NCBI GenBank assembly: GCA_014729945.1
Contig: WJJC01000225.1
Location: forward strand, 3,719-67,718
Direction: 5' to 3'
DNA: 64,000 nt
Source: Candidatus Bathyarchaeota archaeon
GTDB taxonomy: Archaea; Thermoproteota; Bathyarchaeia; TCS64
Positions 17,981 through 25,700 of this stretch are shown here, in pieces (position 1 is the stretch's first letter; each line of letters starts with the position of its first letter). The position numbers and the translations under genes were made by a program. The notes below the pieces were generated by a model, which ran no database searches, was not told the origin of the DNA, and saw nothing but the letters and a program-made list of their open reading frames with translations.

Positions 17981-18499
17981 ATGGCGTCAATATATACGGT
18001 TAATGAGGAAACATTACACAGTATCGCGAAAGTACTCGGAGGAGATAACGGCGTACAGATAATAGAGATCCTCCAGGATAGAGATAACATCACAGTCGAG
18101 GAGATAGCAGAGATCACTGAGATCGAGGTAAATGACGTCAGGAAACTACTCTATCGTTTCTATAATCATAGCCTCATCACTAATAGAAGATTCAGGGACA
18201 AAGAAACGGGTTGGTTTATCTTCCAGTGGAGCCTCCAGCCTGAGCTTGTTGAGGCATATGTTCACAGCATTAAGAGAAAGATTCTAAAGAAACTCAAGAC
18301 GCGGCTTGACTTTGAATTGACCCACGAGTTTTATCACTGCGGTAACCCACAGTGCCCTAACACTACGTTCGAGGTGGCCATGGACACGGTTTTCCATTGC
18401 CCACACTGTGAAGAACCCCTGCACAGGATAGATAACGCGCCGGTGGTTGAGTTCCTTGAGAGGAAGATGGCAGAGATCGAGGAGGAGCTTGAGGACTGA
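17981..18499 (+). CDS. tfe: Transcription factor E, alpha subunit
   Basis: A 172-residue homologue of eukaryotic TFIIE-alpha that stabilises the open promoter complex with TBP, TFB and RNA polymerase. The N-terminal winged helix spans about residues 8-90 (VEEIAEITEIEVNDVRKLLYRF is the recognition part). A zinc ribbon is formed by Cys120, Cys125, Cys140 and Cys143. A short acidic coiled tail (ERKMAEIEEELED) ends the protein. All four zinc ligands are intact. The TGA stop overlaps the CTG start proposed for the next HD gene, so they are coupled. Confidence 0.95.
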   Translation: MASIYTVNEETLHSIAKVLGGDNGVQIIEILQDRDNITVEEIAEITEIEVNDVRKLLYRFYNHSLITNRRFRDKETGWFIFQWSLQPELVEAYVHSIKRKILKKLKTRLDFELTHEFYHCGNPQCPNTTFEVAMDTVFHCPHCEEPLHRIDNAPVVEFLERKMAEIEEELED

Positions 18500-19020
18500 G
18501 CCTCCCATCGAGGGACGAGGCAATAGCACTGCTTGAAGCCGTTGGAACTCCCAGCCATGTAATAGAACACTGCGAGAACGTAACACGAATAGCGTTACGT
18601 ATGGCGAATCAGTTAATTTTCAGGGGCCACGAGGTAAATATCAAACTCGTGGAGGCGGGCGCCCTCTTACACGATATAGGTCGTAGCCGTACCCATGATG
18701 TTGATCACGCGGTTAAAGGAGCAGAAATAGGCAGAGAACTAGGATTGCCTAAGGAGGTTATCCATATTATCGAGCGCCACGTGGGTGCGGGAATACCACC
18801 TAGCGAAGCCCGTGAACTGGGTTTCCCTGAGGGGCACTATGTTCCGGAGACTCTTGAGGAGAAAGTCGTGGCTTATGCGGATAAGTTGGCTTCTGGGCGC
18901 TGCGAGGTAGATATCGAGGTAACTATTCGTGACTTTGCCGATAAACTTGGTGAGGACCACTCTAGTTTGGAGCGTCTAAGGGCTCTGGATGCTGAAATGA
19001 AGGCGCTTCTTGAGGGTTAG
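18496..19020 (+). CDS. HD-superfamily phosphohydrolase, rare CTG start
   Basis: A 174-residue protein of the archaeal HD family (TIGR00295 type) often found beside tfe and trm56. Only an ATG at 18601 gives a conventional start, but homologous N-terminal sequence is readable upstream in the same frame: LPSRDEAIALLEAVGTPSHVIEHC. This includes the first metal His (VIEHC). The only candidate start before it is CTG at 18496, which overlaps the tfe stop (CTGA). The remaining motifs are LLHDIGRSRTHDVDHAVKGAE, IIERHVGAG and AYADKLA. Starting at 18601 would delete a metal ligand, so CTG is preferred. Confidence 0.8.
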   Translation: MSLPSRDEAIALLEAVGTPSHVIEHCENVTRIALRMANQLIFRGHEVNIKLVEAGALLHDIGRSRTHDVDHAVKGAEIGRELGLPKEVIHIIERHVGAGIPPSEARELGFPEGHYVPETLEEKVVAYADKLASGRCEVDIEVTIRDFADKLGEDHSSLERLRALDAEMKALLEG

Positions 19021-19031
19021 ATTAGTTAACG

Positions 19032-19040
19032 TTTTATGTA
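19032..19040 (+). promoter_or_regulatory. TATA-like box of tRNA-Val
   Basis: TTTTATGTA lies about 26-34 bp upstream of the mature tRNA 5' end, the expected archaeal spacing. Confidence 0.4.
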
Positions 19041-19065
19041 TGAGACTGATCCAATAAGGTTGCAT

Positions 19066-19143
19066 GGGCCGGTCGTCCAGCCTGGTTAGGATGCCGCCTT
19101 TACGAGGCGGAGGTCGCAGGTTCAAGTCCTGCCCGGCCCACCA
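19066..19143 (+). tRNA. tRNA-Val (anticodon TAC)
   Basis: The acceptor stem is GGGCCGG/CCGGCCC with discriminator A and encoded CCA. The anticodon stem CCGCC/GGCGG closes the loop TTTACGA, giving anticodon TAC. The T stem is GCAGG/CCTGC around TTCAAGT. No intron; 75 nt plus CCA. Confidence 0.96.
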
Positions 19144-19145
19144 TG

Positions 19146-19343
19146 TTATTTATGAATAATTTGTACTCTGCCCACTTTTCCATCTACTAGTCTTACCTTG
19201 ATACCGTGGGGATGAGTTGGACTGTTGGTGAGAATTTGTTTTACTTTACCTTTGGTCAGTTTACCGCTTTTCTGATCTCTCTTTAGGACTATACTGACTA
19301 TATTCCCGGGTTTGATATTGCTTCTTTTTTGATGTTGGTCCAT
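19146..19343 (-). CDS. YwbE-family (DUF2196) small protein
   Basis: A 65-residue basic protein matching the YwbE family of unknown function. It has the sequence pattern NIKPGNIVSIVLKRDQKSGKLT, then GKVKQILTNSPTHPHGIKVRL and GKVGRVQIIH. The fold is a small beta barrel suited to nucleic-acid contact; that role is an inference. Its stop lies 3 bp from the convergent tRNA-Val CCA end. Confidence 0.85.
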   Translation of the reverse strand: MDQHQKRSNIKPGNIVSIVLKRDQKSGKLTKGKVKQILTNSPTHPHGIKVRLVDGKVGRVQIIHK

Positions 19344-19378
19344 TCTTGCCTCTGGTTCTCGGTGGCTTATAATATGTG

Positions 19379-19531
19379 TTAATTGGGTTTCTCATTTATT
19401 ATCGAGGCATATACTAGTCCTAGTGACGCGCAGAGGGCGATCAGCCAAGCTTTCCCTGTTATGGCGAATAGAATTGTGCCCACCATCATACCGAGGAGAA
19501 AACCGTTGCTTGAACTCAGTTTATTAATCAA
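19379..19531 (-). CDS. Small membrane protein (50 aa)
   Basis: A 50-codon gene starting with TTG that overlaps the stop of the upstream gene by 8 bp. The protein has a polar start (INKLSSSNG), then two hydrophobic segments (FLLGMMVGTILFAITG and AWLIALCASLGLVYASI), ending INEKPN. The overlap, and the absence of any competing feature, support translation as the third member of a membrane-protein cassette (20245 to 19379, minus strand). Function unknown. Confidence 0.6.
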   Translation of the reverse strand: MINKLSSSNGFLLGMMVGTILFAITGKAWLIALCASLGLVYASIINEKPN

Positions 19532-20018
19532 ACATATGTACCTCCCAGTCGATGCTTACTGTCTCGGTGATAGTATTCTTGTGGGTAAACACTAGATAAC
19601 TGGACTCAGCTGAGACCTCAGTCACCAATGTTACATTCCATTTCTGACCTTCCTGAAAATTAATGGGAGCATTAGTTAGCTGCACCACTCTTATGATCTC
19701 TGCCTCAGAGCCGGGTTTCACAGTGGCCAAGTTATGGGTGACTTCTTGGCTGTTATAAGTGGTGCCGTTGAGAAGAATAGTGGCCTCTAGTGAGGTTATC
19801 TCCACCTCTGCTCTTCCCTGGTTCTTGAATTTGTAGCTAGCGTAAAACTGGTCAAATGCACCGTGCTCTCCCCTGTATACTGGGCCTACGATCTGGTTTG
19901 GTTCGATTGTTTCTTCAAGGCTGGCTCGGGGTATATTCCACGCCTGGGCTATGGCTAGTAGTATTAATACTATAGCCGCGGTTCCTAGTAGTCTGTTTCT
20001 CGGTGATGATTGTTTCAT
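19524..20018 (-). CDS. Membrane-anchored extracytoplasmic protein
   Basis: A 164-residue protein. The N-terminal hydrophobic segment (LLGTAAIVLILLAIAQAW at about 10-27) acts as signal anchor. The rest is predicted outside the cell as a beta-sandwich (YASYKFKNQGRAEVEITSLEATILLNGTTYNSQEV, KPGSEAEIIRVVQLTNAPI, KWNVTLVTEVSAES), like LEA14/CARDB-type folds. No enzyme motif is seen. The start is ATG overlapping the upstream stop by 4 bp; the next gene's TTG overlaps its own stop. Confidence 0.7.
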   Translation of the reverse strand: MKQSSPRNRLLGTAAIVLILLAIAQAWNIPRASLEETIEPNQIVGPVYRGEHGAFDQFYASYKFKNQGRAEVEITSLEATILLNGTTYNSQEVTHNLATVKPGSEAEIIRVVQLTNAPINFQEGQKWNVTLVTEVSAESSYLVFTHKNTITETVSIDWEVHMFD

Positions 20019-20245
20019 TTTTCTTCATTTACCATGTTGAATATGCTTACTATTACGCCGGATAAGGTGATTATTAATCCGAGGGTTCCTAGGCTGAAGC
20101 CGGTGGGTTCTGTTCCCCATAAATAGTATTTGGTTGCCTGGAACTGGAGCAGAAAAGCTATTCCCAGTAAGCTAAGGGTGATTGCTAATGTGTTTCTGCT
20201 ACCCGACATAGTATATAGTGAATTGCTTCGATTCTTATAAACCAA
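20015..20245 (-). CDS. Small two-segment membrane protein
   Basis: A protein of up to 76 residues with two hydrophobic segments (NTLAITLSLLGIAFLLQF and GFSLGTLGLIITLSGVIVSIF). The GTG-region start gives MVYKNRSNSLYTMSGS; the internal ATG at 20209 (MSGSRNTLAI) is an equally good start, since the first 12 residues add nothing recognisable. It overlaps the downstream anchored protein by 4 bp (ATGA type), indicating coupled translation. Function unknown. Confidence 0.6.
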   Translation of the reverse strand: MVYKNRSNSLYTMSGSRNTLAITLSLLGIAFLLQFQATKYYLWGTEPTGFSLGTLGLIITLSGVIVSIFNMVNEEK

Positions 20246-20257
20246 ACGTAGTAAATA

Positions 20258-21119
20258 TTAGTCTAGTGGACCCTGACGGATATATTCCAAGGCAGCCTCA
20301 CCTGTTTTAAACCGTAACGCCGATACAATGTCCAGCATCCAAGAAACCCGAGCTCCTTGGGACTCTGATACGAAACCACTCATACCAGTTTCGGGGAACT
20401 CTAAATCATAAACCAAATCGAATGGATCATCATGTTCACGGTGTTTCTCTATCAACTTCATCTTCTCGGACACTTCTTCGAAACTCAGACCTGGCTCACC
20501 CACTGAAGGGCATGGTCCTCCTCTTATCCATCCATCGTATCTGGCGGCTCTTCTTAGAGCCGGATTCTTTATCTCCCCTATACAGATAAGTATCCTGGGC
20601 TCCTGCAAAGGTTTCGGTAGGAATTGTACATCTTGGACTCTGAACTTCCCCGCATATTTGAAGGAATTCCCGCTCCACAGCCCCAATATGACATTGAATG
20701 CCTCATCAGCTTTCCTTGCGAGAACCCTGTACTTGGATGGTTCCCCGAATCTTGTGAATTCTTCTCCAGCCTCTTTTCCCTGTCCATCTCCACCCAATCC
20801 TGCACCTAGAATCACTCTACCGCCACTGATCTGGTCTATTGTGACTAGTTGCTTCGCCAATACCTGGGGTCGCCGTCTAGTTACTGGGGGCACGTTGGTT
20901 CCCAGTTTTATCGTGTTTGTTTTAGCTGCTAAGGCGGATACTACGCTCCATGAGCCGGATATATGGGCTAGAACCCACAGGTAATGTAAAGGTGATCCCA
21001 TAGAAAGAATCCATCCCATCCTGATTTCTCGGTTTCAGGGCTGCTTCTATGAGGAAAGTACTGACGTTTTCTACCCCATTGTTCGGTGACCATGCTTGCA
21101 CAGTTAAAGACCATTTCAT
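20258..21119 (-). pseudogene. LLM-class flavin/F420 oxidoreductase, two frameshifts
   Basis: A luciferase-like monooxygenase-family TIM-barrel gene broken in two places. The normal start is MKWSLTVQAWSPNNG (ATG at 21119). The frame then shifts to one reading ETEKSGWDGFFLWDHLY, and shifts again to SALAAKTNTIKLGTNVPP onward, which runs to the stop at 20258. Both shifts equal a single missing base in a short homopolymer (G3 at 21038-21040 and A3 at 20988-20990 on the + strand). Restored length is about 287 residues, normal for the family. The C-terminus (GEAALEYIRQGP) is intact. Either decay or sequencing error. Cofactor F420 or FMN. Confidence 0.8.
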
Positions 21120-21225
21120 AAATTAGATAACTTTAGAGAAGTTTAACTGGATTTCTATTTACTTCCAATGAAGAGATTTTGTCTCTAATTAAAGAAGTTT
21201 GTTTCTATATACTATGTTGGAAAAG

Positions 21226-21232
21226 TATAAAT
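21226..21232 (+). promoter_or_regulatory. TATA box of MFS gene
   Basis: TATAAAT preceded by GAAAAG (BRE-like). Transcription should begin near 21254, which lies inside the longest possible reading frame and favours the ATG at 21271. Confidence 0.55.
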
Positions 21233-21270
21233 CCTAGGAAATGGGGTGTCTTGGAAAGAGGTTTATATTA

Positions 21271-22506
21271 ATGACTGCAACCCCTGCACAGAGGAGAAAT
21301 TACTATGTCTTAATCTTATCCGTGGCATCCATGATGATAACAGCCAGTACAATCTACATGGTATTGCCACTATTCTTTGCCGAGTTTGGCATATCCAACA
21401 CCCAGAATGGAGTGCTTATCAGCATAGGTACTCTGGCTGGAGTGGTCAGTGGCTTACTGGCTGGGAAATTCAGTGATCAGTATGGTAGAAAATGGATACT
21501 GGTGGGAGGAACAGCCATCTACGCGGTGGTCTTCTACTTGTTCGCTTTTCTCGGCAAGAATTTCACCACCTTCTTCGCGTTAAGGTTCTTTGAGGGGATC
21601 GGGTTCTACGTGATGCCGGTAATGGTGTCAGCTATGTGCGCTGACATATTTGAGCGACGGGAGCGGGGTAGGATGATGAGCCTATTTAGTATGTCCAGTG
21701 GGATAGGGCAGCTAATCGGACCATTATCAGCGCCTTATCTTATCAAAGGAAATGATTATTACATGTATTTCATGGTTAGCGGCACCTTTGTTTTGATCAG
21801 TTGCCTTGCTTTAGCTTTCCTTGTGAAAGAGACGCTACCCCCTGAACTCAGGGTGGAGAATGTTGAGCCTAAGTTCAGATTCAACCTGGGTAACTTCATC
21901 AACTCGGTTAAAGCCCTGGGAGCCCCGTTTATGATCTTCCTTGGGGCGATACTGCTTTACAGGACTGGTTACACCATGATTGATCCCTTCTTCAGCGTCT
22001 ATATGAGAGAAGTGCTTCAGCTTGATCTCAGTAATACGAGTTATTTATTCGCCATCAGGGCTCTATGTACTCTTACTTTCGCCCCTATTGCAGGGTATTT
22101 AGCGGATAAGTGGGGCAGGAAGCCTACGTTTATTGTGAGTATGGCGTTAGTGGCTGTGGCGCTAGTATCATATACGCGGATGAGTAAGCCTACGGATATC
22201 TACTATGTGCGTGCACTGGACGCAATCGCGGGTGTGGTGGTGTATAATAGTATCAGAACCATTACAGCAGACCTGTTAGCTCCAGAGGTGAGGGGATTCG
22301 GAATGGGGTTATACTCCACCATCAGCCAGGAGAGTAGCACCATGGGAGCTATCTTCGGTGGCTACGTGATTGATGCGCTGGGTTATAACATGGTTTTCCT
22401 CATAGCCGCTGGATTAGCAGCTCTGAGTCTATTCATAGTGCAGATATGGATAAGTGAGCCTGAGGAAGAGCCCATAAGTCGAGCGGTTGCGCCTGTAGCT
22501 CATTAA
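21271..22506 (+). CDS. MFS transporter
   Basis: An approximately 411-residue major facilitator carrier with 12 hydrophobic segments. The signatures are GKFSDQYGRKWILVGG (loop 2-3) and GYLADKWGRKPTFIVS (loop 8-9), with RFFEGIGFYVMP in segment 4 and GRMMSLFSMSSGIGQLIGP in segment 5. An ATG at 21241 would add ten residues (MGCLGKRFIL), but the TATA box at 21226-21232 puts the transcript start beyond it. The ATG at 21271 also has AGAGG 10 nt upstream. Drug or metabolite efflux is the usual role of this branch; substrate unknown. Confidence 0.88.
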   Translation: MTATPAQRRNYYVLILSVASMMITASTIYMVLPLFFAEFGISNTQNGVLISIGTLAGVVSGLLAGKFSDQYGRKWILVGGTAIYAVVFYLFAFLGKNFTTFFALRFFEGIGFYVMPVMVSAMCADIFERRERGRMMSLFSMSSGIGQLIGPLSAPYLIKGNDYYMYFMVSGTFVLISCLALAFLVKETLPPELRVENVEPKFRFNLGNFINSVKALGAPFMIFLGAILLYRTGYTMIDPFFSVYMREVLQLDLSNTSYLFAIRALCTLTFAPIAGYLADKWGRKPTFIVSMALVAVALVSYTRMSKPTDIYYVRALDAIAGVVVYNSIRTITADLLAPEVRGFGMGLYSTISQESSTMGAIFGGYVIDALGYNMVFLIAAGLAALSLFIVQIWISEPEEEPISRAVAPVAH

Positions 22507-22546
22507 GGGTTTTTGGGGGTTCACCCCAGAGACGTTTGAAGTTTTC

Positions 22547-23464
22547 TTAGTATTGTTTGTGTCCCTGTTTACTGTTTTTTAATGAAGCGGGAGCTACGTT
22601 CTTTGGACGATAGATTTCTCTGTAGAACTGTATAATCGGATACAATCTGGATAGCTGATCCGGGTGCTGCATGCATGGAGTTATATGGCTTGCACCGTGT
22701 AAATGCCTGAATAATATATTCTCCTCCACATGGTTATCCTCATATTGTTTTAGGGTCCTCTGTGTGATCTTGTCTCCCGTGCCAAAGAGAAGCATAGCTG
22801 GTTTGCCCCAGGCTTTAATCTGGTTCAGATAGTTATCTATTATCTCCTGTATGTTAGTGAACATGTTTGGCTGAAGATTAAAATCATAGTTGTGACTGTG
22901 ATACTGTGTCTCTTTGAGCATCACCTCATTGAGGTATCTGTAAGTCTCCTTATCGAAAATGTATCTCAGCAGGTTCTCAACATCAACTTCGTAGTTGAAG
23001 CTAGTGAGATAATTAACCAGGTACTTGATGAAGCCCCGTTTTCTATGATTCTGAAGCTCGCTTATGGGTCCACCATAGTTAACAAGCGAGTCCAGGTCTG
23101 GGTTATCATGTAAGGCGTTTGCTATTATGTAACACCCCATGCTGTGACCAAAACCCATGATGGTATCCAGATCATAGGTCTCTGATATGTACCTGGCTGT
23201 AAAGTTATAGACCTCGCTCAGGCTCTCCATGCTGGGGGATTTTAGGTACTGGGTCTCGCCCATGAAGTCTGGTGCTATCACGTATGCGTTTAACTGGTTG
23301 CACAGGTAGTCGCCTAGGCTATAGGTGGCTCTGATTAGGGATTGCCGGTTAATGATAGCCCCATGAGCCAGAATTATGCCTATCCTTGTGTTTCTGGCGG
23401 GTTTTTTAATGCTAGCTTTTATCTTATATCTGCTATGATTTAGTTCTATTTCCTGGTGCAACAC
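22547..23464 (-). CDS. Alpha/beta-hydrolase-fold protein
   Basis: A 305-residue hydrolase. The nucleophile elbow is GHSMG (Ser at about residue 109). The oxyanion region is ILAHGAIINRQS and an acid is expected in LLFGTGDKITQ. The catalytic His is probably in LHGASHITPCM. No signal peptide, so it acts in the cytoplasm. It starts with GTG. Esterase, lipase or peptidase activity cannot be separated by sequence. Monocistronic, convergent with the MFS gene. Confidence 0.82.
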   Translation of the reverse strand: MLHQEIELNHSRYKIKASIKKPARNTRIGIILAHGAIINRQSLIRATYSLGDYLCNQLNAYVIAPDFMGETQYLKSPSMESLSEVYNFTARYISETYDLDTIMGFGHSMGCYIIANALHDNPDLDSLVNYGGPISELQNHRKRGFIKYLVNYLTSFNYEVDVENLLRYIFDKETYRYLNEVMLKETQYHSHNYDFNLQPNMFTNIQEIIDNYLNQIKAWGKPAMLLFGTGDKITQRTLKQYEDNHVEENILFRHLHGASHITPCMQHPDQLSRLYPIIQFYREIYRPKNVAPASLKNSKQGHKQY

Positions 23465-23562
23465 ACAGTAGCCAAACGTGGGTATATTTTAAGTAAAATG
23501 GATTTCATCTACAGATGATAACGGATTATTTCTGTATAATCTAGATCATGGTCGCGTAATGA

Positions 23563-23569
23563 TTATAAT
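23563..23569 (+). promoter_or_regulatory. TATA-like box of tfb
   Basis: TTATAAT lies 27-33 bp before the ATG of tfb, so the transcript is predicted to be leaderless or nearly so. Confidence 0.4.
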
Positions 23570-23595
23570 GCTTTATCCACACTTCATAAAGACTT

Positions 23596-24522
23596 ATGGG
23601 TAAGCAGACCGGCGAGGTAGTGGAAAAGTGCCCTATATGCGGATCCAGTAATATGGTAGAGGATGTATCAATAGGGGAGACCATCTGCAGGGGATGTGGG
23701 TACGTCTATCAAGGAAGCATGGTGGATAGGGGTCCAGAGTGGAGGGCGTTTAACCTCAAGCAGAGAAAGGAGAAGACGAGGACAGGTTCGCCGCTAACCA
23801 ATACCATTCATGATCAGGGATTAAGCACCAGTATAGGATACAAGAATAGGGACCACGCGGGTAGAAGATTAAAAACCAGTCAACGTAACCGTTTCTACAG
23901 GCTAAGAAAGTGGAACCGTCGAAGTAAGTTATCTAATTCCTCGCACCGTAACTTGGCGAAGGCTTTGAAGCATATCTCCCAGATGGGGCGTGAGCTGAGT
24001 CTTCCACGGAACGTGGTTGAGACCGGGGCAGTCATCTATCGCCAGATTTTGAAGAAGGAAAGGACAAGGGGGCGAACCATTAAGAGCCTCGCGGCTAGTT
24101 CACTGTATATCGCTTGCCGTATCTGCGGGGTCTCCAAGAACATTGGTGATATCGCGGAGGCGGCCAATATCTCTAAGAAGACGGCTGCTCGTAACTATCG
24201 TTTTCTCTACAGGTTGCTGGATAGGGATATTCCCAGGATTAGTACGGGTAAGATTATCTCCAAGCTGGTTAACCAGTTGGAGTTATCGGGGAGGGTGGAG
24301 AAAGTAGGTTTGGATATTCTTGACCCTGTGACTGAGTTGAAGCTGACCTCAGGTAAGAGTCCTTCTGGTGTTGCGTCTGGTATAATCTATATTGGGTGCC
24401 AGATTACGGGAGAGAAACGAACTCAACAGAGTATCGCTGAGAAGGCTAGGGTGACTTCGGTGACTATTCGTAATCGTTATCAGGATATATTGGAGCATGT
24501 GGATCTGGTTATCGAGTTATAG
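23596..24522 (+). CDS. tfb: Transcription initiation factor B (TFB)
   Basis: A 308-residue TFIIB homologue that bridges TBP-bound promoters and RNA polymerase. The zinc ribbon uses Cys12, Cys15, Cys31 and Cys34. The B-reader/linker region follows (GPEWRAFNLKQRKEKTRTG and LSTSIGYKNRDHAG). Two cyclin-fold repeats fill about 110-205 and 210-305 (SLAASSLYIACRICGVSKN; SGVASGIIYIGCQITGEKRTQ), ending with the helix-turn-helix TQQSIAEKARVTSVTIRNRYQDI that contacts the BRE. All motifs are intact. Only one TFB is seen in this window. tbp lies 0.5 kb away, convergent. Confidence 0.96.
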   Translation: MGKQTGEVVEKCPICGSSNMVEDVSIGETICRGCGYVYQGSMVDRGPEWRAFNLKQRKEKTRTGSPLTNTIHDQGLSTSIGYKNRDHAGRRLKTSQRNRFYRLRKWNRRSKLSNSSHRNLAKALKHISQMGRELSLPRNVVETGAVIYRQILKKERTRGRTIKSLAASSLYIACRICGVSKNIGDIAEAANISKKTAARNYRFLYRLLDRDIPRISTGKIISKLVNQLELSGRVEKVGLDILDPVTELKLTSGKSPSGVASGIIYIGCQITGEKRTQQSIAEKARVTSVTIRNRYQDILEHVDLVIEL

Positions 24523-24739
24523 TGTTGTTTCTTGGTCGTGGTTGCCAGAGTTCTCGGGTTTTCTGGGGGAGAGTTAAGAATGTTGTGTAATCACTTAATT
24601 ATTGATACTCAGTAGGATTCTCTGATAAGGAGTTTTAAAGAGTTAGGAGAATTTCTCAACATTATGGGGTTTAAAAAAGTTACTCTCTAAAAAGATTGTA
24701 TTAATGTAACCATTAAAAGCGCCCCCGTCATTATAATGT

Positions 24740-24973
24740 ATGAAAATGACTGTAGATATCAATATTGAAACAGCTAAAGAAATGATAATAGAGGAATTAG
24801 ATAGCTTAGAGGAGCAGGATAGAAAACCTAAGGTAAAATTCAAGGACATTTATCAGGGAAATAAGGAATGGAGCCCAATATTCTTTAAGGCTGGAAAAGA
24901 GCTTGACTCAATGAACGAGGATCTTGAGATGGGTCTCAAGTGGGGATACCATCACATGGAAAAAGTCAATTAA
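24740..24973 (+). CDS. Small acidic unknown protein
   Basis: A 77-residue protein with a predicted strand (MTVDINIET) then helices rich in Glu and Lys (AKEMIIEELDSLEEQDRKP; KAGKELDSMNEDLEMGLKWG), ending YHHMEKVN. The strand-then-helix start recalls ribbon-helix-helix or antitoxin-like proteins, but no family is recognised. It lies alone between tfb and tbp; no toxin-like partner is adjacent. A TATA-like ATTAAAAG near 24712 would give a short leader. Confidence 0.5.
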   Translation: MKMTVDINIETAKEMIIEELDSLEEQDRKPKVKFKDIYQGNKEWSPIFFKAGKELDSMNEDLEMGLKWGYHHMEKVN

Positions 24974-25012
24974 CACTCTTATCCAAGGATTATTCCGTAA
25001 AAATAGTTATTA

Positions 25013-25597
25013 TTAGAAAAATAAGGCGTAGTCCTCTAACAGGTCGTATATCTTATTCACTGATTCATGAACCAGCCCTTCGCTTTTCCCGCCTGTGCAA
25101 ACTATCTTACCTGAACTGAATAATAGTAGAACAGTCTTAGGGTCACTCATCCGGTAGATTAGACCTGGGAACTGCTCGGGCTCATACATCACGTTCTCCA
25201 TTATGTCGGCGGCAGTCTCCAAATCCACCATGTGACCAAGGTTCGCCGACGCTACAATGTTCTGGATCTCGATCTCTGGTTTCCCGATGACTATTATGCC
25301 ATTGGCTTTTAGCTCCCTGACGACTTTTCGTACAGCAACCTTGGCTAGTTTCTCTGATTTAGCTCCGGTGCACACCATCTTGCCTGTACTGAATATGAGG
25401 GTGGCTGTTTTAGGTCTCTTTAGTCGGAACACGAGACCAGGAAACCGTTTGGGGTTGTACTCGGTGTTCCTGAAGTTTTTCATTATGTCTACTAGGTTGA
25501 ATTGCTGATTGAGGGTTACTGAGGCTACGACGTTTTGGATTTCTATCTCAAGGTCTCGTTCCTCGGTGGTGTCGGGGGTTTCTGGTGATGTGTTCAT
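25013..25597 (-). CDS. tbp: TATA-box-binding protein (TBP)
   Basis: A 194-residue saddle-shaped DNA-binding protein. The two direct repeats occupy about residues 19-100 and 109-190 and each has the pattern IEIQN(V/I)VAS, then FPGL(V/I)(F/Y)R, then TGKMVCTGAKS or SGKIVCTGGKS. These provide the minor-groove-inserting Phe residues. The first 18 residues form a polar, acidic extension. Length matches other archaeal TBPs. On the minus strand a CCTTAAAAGG box lies about 35-40 bp before the ATG. Confidence 0.97.
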   Translation of the reverse strand: MNTSPETPDTTEERDLEIEIQNVVASVTLNQQFNLVDIMKNFRNTEYNPKRFPGLVFRLKRPKTATLIFSTGKMVCTGAKSEKLAKVAVRKVVRELKANGIIVIGKPEIEIQNIVASANLGHMVDLETAADIMENVMYEPEQFPGLIYRMSDPKTVLLLFSSGKIVCTGGKSEGLVHESVNKIYDLLEDYALFF

Positions 25598-25630
25598 ATT
25601 TTTTCACGCGGCCTTTTCTTTATGCCTTAG

Positions 25631-25640
25631 CCTTTTAAGG
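25631..25640 (-). promoter_or_regulatory. TATA-like box of tbp
   Basis: The palindromic CCTTTTAAGG contains a TTAAAA element and lies 34-43 bp before the tbp start. It leaves a leader of around ten nucleotides with GTGA near the start. The palindrome could let TBP control its own promoter; that is inference. Confidence 0.35.
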
Positions 25641-25700
25641 GGTTTAAATGCAAAACCGTGGAAAAGGTTATCTCAGTTTGTTATAAGGGTTGGGATAATT

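Noticed and set aside
21241..21270. Upstream ATG as start of the second MFS gene
   Set aside because: The TATA box at 21226-21232 places the transcript start beyond this codon.
24643..24849. Minus-strand frame opposite the 77-residue gene
   Set aside because: Overlaps the better-supported + strand frame and has no promoter or ribosome-binding site.
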